A stretch of 64,000 bases of DNA. Source: Shimia sp039969785. Its GTDB lineage: Bacteria > Pseudomonadota > Alphaproteobacteria > Rhodobacterales > Rhodobacteraceae. The notes beneath the pieces were generated by a model. The model was not told the origin of the DNA, did no database searches, and was given only the letters and a program-made list of their open reading frames with translations. Position 1 is the first letter of the stretch, and each line of letters begins with the position of its first letter. Both the position numbers and the translations under genes were made by a program. Below, piece by piece: positions 8,090 to 15,827 of this stretch. The stretch is from NCBI RefSeq assembly GCF_039969785.1, contig NZ_JBDVNC010000016.1:62001-126000 (forward strand). Direction: 5' to 3'.

Positions 8090-10195
8090 TCACACGCCAA
8101 ACGCGCCATAAGGATAGAATTTCACCGGCGTGCCCGGCGTCACATCCACGGCCTCGTCAGGCAGCTCCACCAGCCCTTCGGCCCAGCTCAGCCCGCTGAT
8201 CCGACCTGACCCTTCCGAAGCGAACACTTCGGCTTTGCCATCGCGCAACCGGGCCCGCAGATATTCGCGTCGCCCCGGCTTCTTGGACTTGGAAAATCCC
8301 GCCGGAACAGTCAGCGCTTGTGCGATACGCCAGCCTTCTCCGGCCAGTAACCCCATGGCGGGCCTTGCAAAAACCAGGGCACAGACCAGCGCGGCAACCG
8401 GGTTTCCCGGCAGGCCAAACACGGGCTTGCCGCCCCAAATCCCCAACGCCAGCGGGCGCCCCGGCTTGATCGCAATGCGCCACAGCGCCATCGCACCGGT
8501 CTCGTTCAGCAATGCCGACAGATGGTCCTCATCCCCCGCCGACGCGCCACCCGATGTCAGGATCAGATCCGCCTGATCCGCCGCCCGGTCAAGAAAGGCG
8601 CTCAGGTCCGCCCGGTCATCCGGCGCGCGTCCCATGTCCACCGGCACAAATCCAAACCGCCGGATCAAGCCCAGCAACATGGGCCGGTTGGCATCATAAA
8701 TCTGATCCGCCCGCGCGACATCTCCGGCCTCGGCCAGCTCATCCCCGGTTGAAACAACCGCAACCCTAAGACGTTGAAATACATCTACTTCTTTGTGACC
8801 CGTCGCCGCCAAAAGGGCCAGATCAGCGGGCGTGACCCGCCGCCCTGCTGACAGGATTATTTCGTCCTTGTCGACATCCTCGCCCGCCTTGCGCGTGTTG
8901 GCACCTTTTTTCAGAGGCCCGTGAAATGCAATCGCAGCGCCGTCCGTGGTGACATCTTCTTGCAGGATGACTGTATCAACCCCGTCGGGCAATGCCGCCC
9001 CGGTCAGCACCCGCACCGCATGCCCTGCGGGCAACACGCCTTCAAACGGATCACCCGCCGCCGACCGCCCCTGAACCAGTGGCAGCGTTTGCGGACCCTC
9101 TGCAATATCGACATGGCGCATGCCATACCCGTCCACAGCCGTGTTGGGCAAAGGCGGATTGGCGCGCAGGGCCCGCACATCCTGTGCCAGAACCCGATCC
9201 AACGCCGTATCCAAAGCCACGCTTTCCTGCCCCACAAACGGACGCAAACGCGCGCGAATGTTCTCAAGCGCATCGTCAACTGGCGTCCAGTGGGCCCCCG
9301 CAGGCAAGGCAAAGCAATCATTTGTCAAAGGCGGCGGTTGCAGCGGTTCTGAAGCGGCGCGCATCAGCGTGTCCTCGTGTCCAAGTCCCAAAATCCAGCC
9401 CTCTTCGGGGGCATCCACGTCCAACATCTCTGCCAACGCGTCCGGATGCAATTGCGAAAGCGCGCGCGCCACCAATCTGACCTGCGCTGCATCCCGTAAT
9501 TCACCGGTCTGTTCTGCTATCTTCACAATCGGATTGATCAGCCCCGGCCAGATTTCCACAAAAGCCACCGGTGTCGTCAAAGGCTGAAACGGCCACACCG
9601 CCACCTGCCCGTGAAACCGCTGTCTCAGCCGCGCCAACACCGGCAATCCCATTAAAACCTGACTGCCCACTGCCCCGGCACCCGCCAGTTGCCAGCAGGT
9701 AAATGCACCCTTGGCAGCCTGCTCCACCGCGCGGCGTTCCGGGAAAGGACAATGGTAGCCATCCTTGCGCCGCGCCAGTCCAGCAATGTCGCGCTTAAGC
9801 CCATTGCCCCAGAACGGGCCGCGCCCCCCAAAGCGCTGATTGATCTCTGCCGCCAGATCAAACCGGTTATTGGCCTTGGGCGCATCCTGAATACGCGATG
9901 CAATCCAATCCCAAAGCTCCAGCGGATCACCCCCCCCGGTCAACGCGCGACAAAATCCCATTGGGTAGCCAAAGGGAAAATCAAATCCCAGAAACAGGCG
10001 CCGCCCAGCCGCCAGTTCCTCAGCTATCAGGGCTTCCAGCCATAATTCTGCAACCTGACGATTGCGCAGATAAACAGGGGCAATCGAATGGCCCTGCCGG
10101 ACGACTCCAACCCAGATCGCATCTTTCTTAGGCGTTGGTCCCCGGTCATTTCCGCCGGACCAATCCACCATGACAAATGTGTCAAACGTGCTCAA
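8090..10195 (-). CDS. moeA: Fusion of a DUF429-like domain with molybdopterin molybdenumtransferase MoeA
   Basis: 701 residues. The C-terminal part, from about residue 305, is MoeA, which inserts molybdate into adenylylated molybdopterin; it shows NPPLPNTAVDGYGMR, LPLVQGRSAAGDPF, TGDELAEAGD, LTSGGASAGDEDHL, KPGRPLALGIWGGKPVFGLP and GNPVAALVCALVFARP. The first 290 residues are a separate domain with VDWSGG (Asp11), LGFDFPFGYP (Asp72) and EIWPGLINP, acidic positions resembling the RNase H-like DUF429 fold; this assignment is an inference. The TTG start at 10195 forms a TTGA overlap with the mobB stop; an ATG at 10171 is the alternative. Last gene of the fdhD-mobA-mobB-moeA operon. Confidence 0.85.
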   Translation of the reverse strand: MSTFDTFVMVDWSGGNDRGPTPKKDAIWVGVVRQGHSIAPVYLRNRQVAELWLEALIAEELAAGRRLFLGFDFPFGYPMGFCRALTGGGDPLELWDWIASRIQDAPKANNRFDLAAEINQRFGGRGPFWGNGLKRDIAGLARRKDGYHCPFPERRAVEQAAKGAFTCWQLAGAGAVGSQVLMGLPVLARLRQRFHGQVAVWPFQPLTTPVAFVEIWPGLINPIVKIAEQTGELRDAAQVRLVARALSQLHPDALAEMLDVDAPEEGWILGLGHEDTLMRAASEPLQPPPLTNDCFALPAGAHWTPVDDALENIRARLRPFVGQESVALDTALDRVLAQDVRALRANPPLPNTAVDGYGMRHVDIAEGPQTLPLVQGRSAAGDPFEGVLPAGHAVRVLTGAALPDGVDTVILQEDVTTDGAAIAFHGPLKKGANTRKAGEDVDKDEIILSAGRRVTPADLALLAATGHKEVDVFQRLRVAVVSTGDELAEAGDVARADQIYDANRPMLLGLIRRFGFVPVDMGRAPDDRADLSAFLDRAADQADLILTSGGASAGDEDHLSALLNETGAMALWRIAIKPGRPLALGIWGGKPVFGLPGNPVAALVCALVFARPAMGLLAGEGWRIAQALTVPAGFSKSKKPGRREYLRARLRDGKAEVFASEGSGRISGLSWAEGLVELPDEAVDVTPGTPVKFYPYGAFGV

Positions 10196-10683
10196 AGCCC
10201 GACGTCTTGCAGGATGAAATCCGCAATTGCTGCGGTGTCATTCAGATCAAACACAGGCCGATCCATGCTCAGCGGGATGTCCGAAGCGATGGCGCGGATG
10301 CTGTCATCGCCCGGTGCGATCAACGCATTGCCCGGTTCTGCGCGGTGGGCCTCCACCTTGGGGTGGGTTTCACGTTTATACCCCTCGACCAGCACCAGAT
10401 CGACCGGTTCCAGCTTGCTCAGCAAAACGTCCAGCGGCGGTTCAGCGGCGCCGCGCATTTCATGCATCAAGGCCCAGCGGGTTCCCGACGCCAGCAACAC
10501 CTCGCGTGCGCCTGCACTACGATGGCGATGGCTGTCTTTGCCCGGCTGATCCACGTCAAAGCTGTGATGGGCGTGTTTCACCGTCGACACGCTGAAACCC
10601 CGCCCGGAAATCTCGGCCACCAACCGCTCCATCAGGCCGGTTTTGCCCGCGTTTTTCCACCCGGTCACTCCGTAAATGCGCAT
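10192..10683 (-). CDS. mobB: Molybdopterin-guanine dinucleotide biosynthesis adaptor MobB
   Basis: 163 residues. MobB is a GTP-binding partner of MobA in attaching GMP to molybdopterin. A P-loop near the N-terminus (GVTGWKNAGKTGLMERL) is followed by VKHAHHSFDVDQPGKDSHRH, a family hallmark, and VDLVLVEGYKRETHPKVE. It lies 3 bp downstream of mobA and overlaps the MoeA fusion gene by 4 bp, so translation is probably coupled. Mo enzymes that use this cofactor are not in the window, apart from the linked formate dehydrogenase accessory gene fdhD. Confidence 0.93.
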   Translation of the reverse strand: MRIYGVTGWKNAGKTGLMERLVAEISGRGFSVSTVKHAHHSFDVDQPGKDSHRHRSAGAREVLLASGTRWALMHEMRGAAEPPLDVLLSKLEPVDLVLVEGYKRETHPKVEAHRAEPGNALIAPGDDSIRAIASDIPLSMDRPVFDLNDTAAIADFILQDVGL

Positions 10684-10686
10684 ATT

Positions 10687-11331
10687 TCAGCCCCCTGTTG
10701 CCATGATCCGAGCCTGTTCCAGATCCTCGGGAGTGTTCACATTAAAGAACGGGTCCCCCGCATCCGTATCAAATTCGGCCAACCGTCCGTCATGTGGATC
10801 GCTCCACAGCACAACTTTGCGCAATCCTGCTTGCAACGCGGCGCGCAGATCGTCGCGCAGCGCCACCGGCCAGATGCCAAAGGTCGGATGGCGGATTAGG
10901 CCAGACCGCGACATCGATTTGGTCGCGTCACCGGCTTTGCGCGGCGTCGCGGCCAGCGCAAGGCGGTGTGTCATCCCTTCGGTCGCCAGCAACATACGCG
11001 GCACCAGATCGCAGGGAAAGAACGGGGTGTCCGCCGCGGCCGTCACGATGGTCTCTGCGCCTTGCTCTGCGGCCCAGTCCAACCCGGCCAGAACGCCTGC
11101 CAAAGGGCCTGCATAGCCGTCGATCCCATCCGGCAATACCGGCAATCCCAGATCGGCAAACCGCGTCGCATCGCCATTGGCATTGAGCGCCAAAGCCCCA
11201 ACCTGCGGCTCCAGCCGGTCGATCACATGGGACAGGATCGTCTTATTGCCCAGCGTCAGCCGCCCCTTGTCGCCGCCGCCCATACGCGTGGCCTGTCCCC
11301 CGGCCAGAATAACCCCCAATGGCTGTTTCAT
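10687..11331 (-). CDS. mobA: Molybdenum cofactor guanylyltransferase MobA
   Basis: 214 residues. MobA transfers GMP from GTP to Mo-molybdopterin. The nucleotidyltransferase signature LGVILAGGQATRMGGGDKG is at the N-terminus, with GPLAGVLAGLDWA and TAAADTPFFP (metal-binding Asp) further on, and GDPFFNVNTPEDLEQA near the end. The start ATG at 11331 lies in an ATGA overlap with the fdhD stop; the open frame extends further upstream, but that part is antisense-like and rejected. Cytoplasmic, second gene of the operon. Confidence 0.94.
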   Translation of the reverse strand: MKQPLGVILAGGQATRMGGGDKGRLTLGNKTILSHVIDRLEPQVGALALNANGDATRFADLGLPVLPDGIDGYAGPLAGVLAGLDWAAEQGAETIVTAAADTPFFPCDLVPRMLLATEGMTHRLALAATPRKAGDATKSMSRSGLIRHPTFGIWPVALRDDLRAALQAGLRKVVLWSDPHDGRLAEFDTDAGDPFFNVNTPEDLEQARIMATGG

Positions 11332-12212
11332 GAGGGCGCTCCCTTGCGGCGGCTTTTGCGGTCTTCTTCGGCAACCTGCGCCGGGTCGACATCGCGCACC
11401 AACCGCTCTTCGCCGCTCAGACACACAAACCGTCGCCCACGCATGCGTCCGACAACTGTCAGTCCAACCTGACGCGCGATTTCCACGCCCCATGCGGTAA
11501 ACCCGGATCGTGACGCCAGCACCGGAATACCCATCAGCGCGGTTTTGATTACCATTTCCGAGGTCAGCCGCCCGGTTGTGTACAGGATTTTGTCCTGCGG
11601 ACTTGTGCCCGTGTCAAACATCCACCCTGCAATCTTGTCGACCGCGTTATGGCGCCCGACATCTTCCATATAGACCAGCGGACGGTTGTCCTGACACAAA
11701 ACCGACCCATGAATCGCCCCTGCCTCAAGATAAAGCGACGGGGTGCGATTTATCTTGTGTGCCAGCGCATAAAGGTCAGACGTGCGCACCGGGGTTTGCG
11801 GCAGGCGCACATCCTCTAACCCTTCCATCATGTCGCCAAACACTGTGCCGACGGCACAGCCCGACGTGCGGGTCTTTTTCTTCAGCTTTTCTTCATGGCT
11901 GGTCTGGCTCAGCGTGCGCACAACAACCACTTCAAGCTCTTCGTCGTATTCGACCCCGGTCACAGTTTCATCCGCCGCCAGCATGCCCTGATTGCGCAGG
12001 AACCCCAGCGCCAGATATTCGGGATAATCGCCAATTGTCATCGCCGTCACGATTTCCTGACTGTTCAGGTAGATCGTCAGCGGACGCTCTTCGACAACCG
12101 AGATGTCCACCGCCTGCCCGTCATGGTCAAACCCGCTGACACTGCGCGTCAATCGGGGTGCGCCCGGATCAGGGGCAATCAGATAGTCTGACAATTCATC
12201 AAGGCTCGACAC
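11328..12212 (-). CDS. fdhD: Formate dehydrogenase accessory sulfurtransferase FdhD, atypical Cys motif
   Basis: 294 residues. FdhD passes sulfur from a cysteine desulfurase to the molybdenum cofactor of formate dehydrogenase. Conserved segments are EERPLTIYLN, TIGDYPEYLALGFL, YMEDVGRHNAVDKIAGW, YTTGRLTSEMVIKTALMG and SRSGFTAWGVEIA. The usual CxxC motif of the E. coli protein is replaced: the segment reads TSGCAVGTVFGD, so Cys119 is kept and the second Cys position is Gly122. It is the first gene of the fdhD-mobA-mobB-moeA operon and diverges from azlC across a region with a perfect palindrome. Confidence 0.93.
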   Translation of the reverse strand: MSSLDELSDYLIAPDPGAPRLTRSVSGFDHDGQAVDISVVEERPLTIYLNSQEIVTAMTIGDYPEYLALGFLRNQGMLAADETVTGVEYDEELEVVVVRTLSQTSHEEKLKKKTRTSGCAVGTVFGDMMEGLEDVRLPQTPVRTSDLYALAHKINRTPSLYLEAGAIHGSVLCQDNRPLVYMEDVGRHNAVDKIAGWMFDTGTSPQDKILYTTGRLTSEMVIKTALMGIPVLASRSGFTAWGVEIARQVGLTVVGRMRGRRFVCLSGEERLVRDVDPAQVAEEDRKSRRKGAPS

Positions 12213-12281
12213 GATGCGCGCTCCGCTGGTTGGATGTTCCTGCGAAATTACGCATGTTGCCGGGGTTTTGCCACAACCGAA

Positions 12282-12300
12282 TGGTCGCGCGACGCGACCA
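12282..12300. promoter_or_regulatory. Perfect 19-bp palindrome between fdhD and azlC (operator candidate)
   Basis: TGGTCGCG (12282-12289), spacer CGA, CGCGACCA (12293-12300). It is about 70 bp upstream of the fdhD start and 85 bp upstream of azlC, where a dimeric regulator could act on either divergent promoter. No regulator gene is adjacent. Confidence 0.5.
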
Positions 12301-12384
12301 GTTCACAATATCGGCGCGCCGCATTGCAACTGGTGCGTCACCGCGCTACGCCTTTGACACTTGGGCTACGAACAGGGCGCCTTG

Positions 12385-13098
12385 ATGTCTTCCGTTTTTG
12401 ATAATTCTGCATTCTTGCGCGGCATGCGTGATGGCGCACCGTTTCTTTTGGTGGTGTGGCCGTTTGGCCTGTTGTTTGGGGTTGTTGCCACCGAAGGCGG
12501 GTTGTCGGTCTTTGAGATTTTGTCATTCACAATTGTGGTTTTTGCCGGTGCGGCCCAGTTCACCGCCCTGCAGCTGATGTCGGAAAATGCGCCAACCATT
12601 GTGATCATCGCCTCCGCGCTGGCCGTCAATCTGCGCATGGCCATGTATTCCGCGTCCCTGACCCCGCACCTGGGGGGATTGCCATTCCGGCACCGTGCAT
12701 TTGCAGCCTTTTTGCTGGTGGATCAGAACTATGCGCTCAGCTCTGTAAAATATGAACAATCCCCGGATATGACGCTGGCCCAGAAATATGGCTATTTTGT
12801 CGGCAACGTGTCACTGGTGGCGCCCAGCTGGGTGATCGCCTCCATTGTCGGGGCCTTGATCGGCAAAACAATTCCCCCGGAACTTGCGTTGGACTTTGCG
12901 CTGCCGATTACCTTTATCGCCATGATCGGACCGATGCTGCGCACCGGAGCACATATGGTCGCGGCCTTTGTGTCCGTGGCTTGCGCGCTGATCTTTGCGG
13001 CTGTGCCTTACAATCTTGGCCTGATCATCGCCGGGATTGCCGGGATGATGGCAGGTGCTCAGGCAGAGCTTTGGTTTGAGAAAAGGCGCCTGTCATGA
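12385..13098 (+). CDS. azlC: AzlC family branched-chain amino acid exporter, large subunit
   Basis: 237 residues with several hydrophobic helices (FLLVVWPFGLLFGVVATEGG, then VVFAGAAQFTALQL, then IIASALAVNLRMAMYSASL) typical of AzlC, the main subunit of the two-part AzlCD/YgaZH-type exporters for branched-chain amino acids. The ATG at 12385 (MSSVFDNSAFLRG) is preferred to the upstream TTG at 12361. It overlaps azlD in an ATGA arrangement, so the pair is translated together. Inner membrane. The exact substrate is not determined by sequence. Confidence 0.92.
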   Translation: MSSVFDNSAFLRGMRDGAPFLLVVWPFGLLFGVVATEGGLSVFEILSFTIVVFAGAAQFTALQLMSENAPTIVIIASALAVNLRMAMYSASLTPHLGGLPFRHRAFAAFLLVDQNYALSSVKYEQSPDMTLAQKYGYFVGNVSLVAPSWVIASIVGALIGKTIPPELALDFALPITFIAMIGPMLRTGAHMVAAFVSVACALIFAAVPYNLGLIIAGIAGMMAGAQAELWFEKRRLS

Positions 13099-13421
13099 CA
13101 GATACAATGACGCTCTGGATCATGATCATCACGCTTGGCATTGGCAGCTTTTCGCTGCGTTTCCTATTCCTTGGGCTGGTTGGAGATCGAACGTTGCCGC
13201 CTTGGGTGCTTCGGCATCTGCGCTATACGGCAGTCGCAATCCTGCCCGCACTGGTGGCCCCGCTGGTGATCTGGCCCGCCGCAAATGACGGCGCACCGGA
13301 ACCGGCGCGTATTGCGGCGGCGTGTGTCACAATGGTGATTGGATATTGGACGAAAAACGTGCTGCTCGGCATTGTCTGCGGTGCAGTCACGCTGTTTCTC
13401 GGGCTTTATGTCATCGGCTGA
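13095..13421 (+). CDS. azlD: AzlD family exporter, small subunit
   Basis: 108 residues, almost entirely membrane: LWIMIITLGIGSFSLRFLFL, then RYTAVAILPALVAPLVIWP and the terminal NVLLGIVCGAVTLFLGLYVI. This is the AzlD pattern of three to four helices; the protein acts only together with AzlC. The start overlaps the azlC stop by 4 bp. The gene ends 18 bp before the convergent lipoprotein gene stop at 13440. Confidence 0.92.
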   Translation: MTDTMTLWIMIITLGIGSFSLRFLFLGLVGDRTLPPWVLRHLRYTAVAILPALVAPLVIWPAANDGAPEPARIAAACVTMVIGYWTKNVLLGIVCGAVTLFLGLYVIG

Positions 13422-13439
13422 TCCCAGCCAAAAAAGCGT

Positions 13440-14081
13440 TCAGTTGGTACGCTTGTTCGCCAGCTCATATTCCGGAACAAATGCTTCCAGAACCTTGGAT
13501 TTATCGTCGCTGTCATTCTCGTAAAGGCGATCATAACTCGCGCCTTTCTCAGCGAAATATTCAGACAGCTTGACCGGATAATACGATGTTGGCGCGTCCT
13601 CAAACCCCGGAAGGCTGGCGATCAGCGCAGAGGTGGTATAGGCGCATTTCGCCTCTTGCACCGGGCCAAGCGTCTTGGACTTCATCAATGCCATTTCAGC
13701 AACCTGCGCGCTGACCGGAATGGTCTGCACCACAACGTGATACGTCTCGCGCGCATGATACCGGGTGTATTGATCAACCAAATACGGAGTCATGCCATAC
13801 ACAACGTCATTTTTCGCGGTGATGCCTTCAGCGCGAAAGGAGCCTGCCGGATCAAACGCCACGCGTTCGCTGCCATTGATCATCAAGGATGTATGCGCAC
13901 CCGATCCCGCCGAGTTCGAAATCATGGTGTACAACGTCAGGCTGGGTGGCCCGGAATGCACATAACGCGCCCGGGCAACTTCTGCGTCAGGGGAATTTGT
14001 TTCAGGCGGGTTGCGTACCGCGCAAGCCGAAAGCGACGCCATAACCAGCAACGCCACACACAGGCGCATCACAGTTTTCAT
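13440..14081 (-). CDS. Predicted lipoprotein of unknown function
   Basis: 213 residues. The N-terminus MKTVMRLCVALLVMASLSAC is a lipoprotein signal with lipobox LSAC (Cys20), so the mature protein is lipid-anchored in the envelope. The mature part has LTLYTMISNSAGSGAHTSLM, then GSERVAFDPAGSF and YYPVKLSEYFAEKG, which suggests a compact alpha/beta domain acting on or sensing an extracytoplasmic ligand; no family was recognised with certainty. It is followed on the same strand by nothing and preceded by the oxidase subunit IV gene. Confidence 0.8.
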   Translation of the reverse strand: MKTVMRLCVALLVMASLSACAVRNPPETNSPDAEVARARYVHSGPPSLTLYTMISNSAGSGAHTSLMINGSERVAFDPAGSFRAEGITAKNDVVYGMTPYLVDQYTRYHARETYHVVVQTIPVSAQVAEMALMKSKTLGPVQEAKCAYTTSALIASLPGFEDAPTSYYPVKLSEYFAEKGASYDRLYENDSDDKSKVLEAFVPEYELANKRTN

Positions 14082-14103
14082 AAGACATCCCGCCCGTATC
14101 AGG

Positions 14104-14238
14104 TCAGCTGTTAACCAGCGCCATAAAGATCAGAATGCCGATTGAAACGCAGGCAACCCAAGTTGACACTTTGATAAAGCCTTCAAACGTTTTTTCCTGA
14201 ACTTCGATGTCCATCGAACCGTGTTTATGTTCCGCCAT
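14104..14238 (-). CDS. aa3-type cytochrome c oxidase subunit IV, 44 residues
   Basis: A very short gene: MAEHKHGSMDIEVQEKTFEG, then FIKVSTWVACVSIGILIFMA and a two-residue-scale tail ending LVNS. A soluble, His-rich N-terminus followed by one transmembrane helix is the pattern of the bacterial aa3 oxidase subunit IV family in Rhodobacterales and relatives. It would sit in the inner membrane with the main oxidase subunits, whose genes are elsewhere. The start is supported by AAGGAACGCG immediately upstream. Confidence 0.85.
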   Translation of the reverse strand: MAEHKHGSMDIEVQEKTFEGFIKVSTWVACVSIGILIFMALVNS

Positions 14239-14318
14239 GTTCGCGTTCCTTCAATGTCTTTTTTTGCTGGATAACGTATTCATCCGGGCCTGTCACCACG
14301 TCATTGCGGCGCAGGCGA

Positions 14319-14768
14319 TCAGGTTTTCGACAGATCCTGAGCCAACCGGAACCCGATCCGGGTTGGTTCGCCCTCGTCCACCTGACGTGGCAAAGCCCGC
14401 AGCATAACACTTAGCTGGGTAACGTGTTGTACAAGCTGGGTTTTGATCCCGTTTGAGTCAGATCCGTAAAACGTCACCATGTCCGGATCAAAGAAACCCA
14501 TACCCTCGATCCGCAAGACACCGGCATTGCCGCCAGTGAACCCCATCGCAACCTCGTGTTCATTGTCCAACTGGGATTCGAAGTTCTGAATATACAGGAT
14601 CAGGCGCTCATAGGCCCATTCCGCAGCGCTCTTTTCCTTGACCGGCGTGTTGGCCACACTGTCAGGCACGGCACAGGGCGCGACGTTTGGATCGGCATGC
14701 ACTTCGTGTCGGCGCGGCATGGCCGCCGCCTCGGCAATCTCGGCGGTGGTTTTGATCTCTTCGTTCAT
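14319..14768 (-). CDS. Conserved hypothetical protein (resembles DUF6173)
   Basis: 149 residues, cytoplasmic. The N-terminal 45 residues are Ala/Glu-rich and probably disordered; the core has AAEWAYERLILYIQNFESQL, NEHEVAMGFTGGNAGVLRIE and GMGFFDPDMVTFYG, then QLVQHVTQLSVMLRALP. This resembles a conserved domain known from Rhodobacterales proteins (DUF6173); the number is given from memory. The ATG at 14768 with AAAGGGG upstream is preferred to the TTG at 14774. No function is known. Confidence 0.75.
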   Translation of the reverse strand: MNEEIKTTAEIAEAAAMPRRHEVHADPNVAPCAVPDSVANTPVKEKSAAEWAYERLILYIQNFESQLDNEHEVAMGFTGGNAGVLRIEGMGFFDPDMVTFYGSDSNGIKTQLVQHVTQLSVMLRALPRQVDEGEPTRIGFRLAQDLSKT

Positions 14769-14783
14769 CGGCAAAGCGCCCCT

Positions 14784-15827
14784 TTAATCAAGCCTCTGCC
14801 ACACCCACGCCCCATCCGGGCGCAGCGTGCGGCTGACTTCTCCAACATGGTAAAGGTGGTTGAGATGAGCAAGGGCTTCGACCAACGCCAGCCCATAAGC
14901 GCCCTTGTCGATGTTGCGTTTGAACAACGGCAGGAAACACTCGCCCGCGGTGCGCGGCGTATCCAGATGTTCCTGCAACCGGGCCAAGGCGCCGTGGTGA
15001 TTGTCGATCAACTGGCGCATCCGGTGCGGCGCGCCGGTAAAAGGCAGCTTATGTCCACCCAGAACAAGCTGGTCCGGTCGGGCAAACAACGCAAGCCGTT
15101 CGCAGCTTTCCAACCAGTCCGCCACCGGGTCAGCCTCGGGCTCGGTGGCATAAACACCAATATTTGAACTGATCGACGGCAATATCTGGTCACCAGACAG
15201 CACCAAATTATCATCTCGGCTCCAGAACGTCGCGTGTTCAGGCGCATGGCCATTGCCGATATGCACATCCCAATCCCGCCCGCCAATACGCACAACATCG
15301 TTTTGTTTGATGCGGCGAAATCCCAACGGCATTGGCGCGACGACATCGGCAAAGTTGAACGGGCGCTCGCTTTTGCGCTCGTTGAAAATCTCTTCGTCCA
15401 TGCCGCATTTACGATAGAAATCCAGCGTTTCCTGACGTGGCACCGCCTGTTCATCCAGTTGCAGCATGCGCGCGAACAACCACGCCGTGCGTGTGGTCCA
15501 CAGCTCAGCGCCAAAATCTTGCTGAAACCAGCCCGCCAACCCTACATGATCGGGGTGATGATGGGTCACAATCACACGCGACACCGGTTTGCCGCCCAGC
15601 GGTCCATCCATCAGGGTCTGCCAGATCGCCCGGCTTCGTTTGCTGTCAAAACCGGTGTCGATCACCGTCCAGCTGTCACCCTCGTCCAGCGCATAGATGT
15701 TGACGTGATCCAGCGCCATCGGCAGCGGCAGACGCATCCACAAAACACCGTCCGCCACCTCAATGGCTTCGCCTTCACCCGGAGGCGTCTCCCACGGGTA
15801 ACGAATACCACCCGTCCCTTTCGCCAT
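14784..15827 (-). CDS. MBL-fold metallo-hydrolase
   Basis: 347 residues. The metallo-beta-lactamase motif VTHHHPDHVGLAGW is present, with further ligands in GNGHAPEHATFW and LVLSGDQILPSIS and a late GGHKLPF, so a dinuclear metal hydrolase site is expected. The C-terminal 90 residues hold a small helical domain (RMRQLIDNHHGALARLQEHL) often seen in MBL proteins acting on thioesters or lactones. The ATG at 15827 overlaps the stop of the acyl-CoA dehydrogenase gene (TGATG), so the two are co-translated; a CoA-ester or related substrate is a reasonable inference. Confidence 0.88.
   Translation of the reverse strand: MAKGTGGIRYPWETPPGEGEAIEVADGVLWMRLPLPMALDHVNIYALDEGDSWTVIDTGFDSKRSRAIWQTLMDGPLGGKPVSRVIVTHHHPDHVGLAGWFQQDFGAELWTTRTAWLFARMLQLDEQAVPRQETLDFYRKCGMDEEIFNERKSERPFNFADVVAPMPLGFRRIKQNDVVRIGGRDWDVHIGNGHAPEHATFWSRDDNLVLSGDQILPSISSNIGVYATEPEADPVADWLESCERLALFARPDQLVLGGHKLPFTGAPHRMRQLIDNHHGALARLQEHLDTPRTAGECFLPLFKRNIDKGAYGLALVEALAHLNHLYHVGEVSRTLRPDGAWVWQRLD

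Noticed and set aside
13425..13445. Bidirectional terminator between azlD and the lipoprotein gene
   Set aside because: GGCT/AGCC is only four base pairs and the A-run is on the wrong side for the plus-strand transcript.
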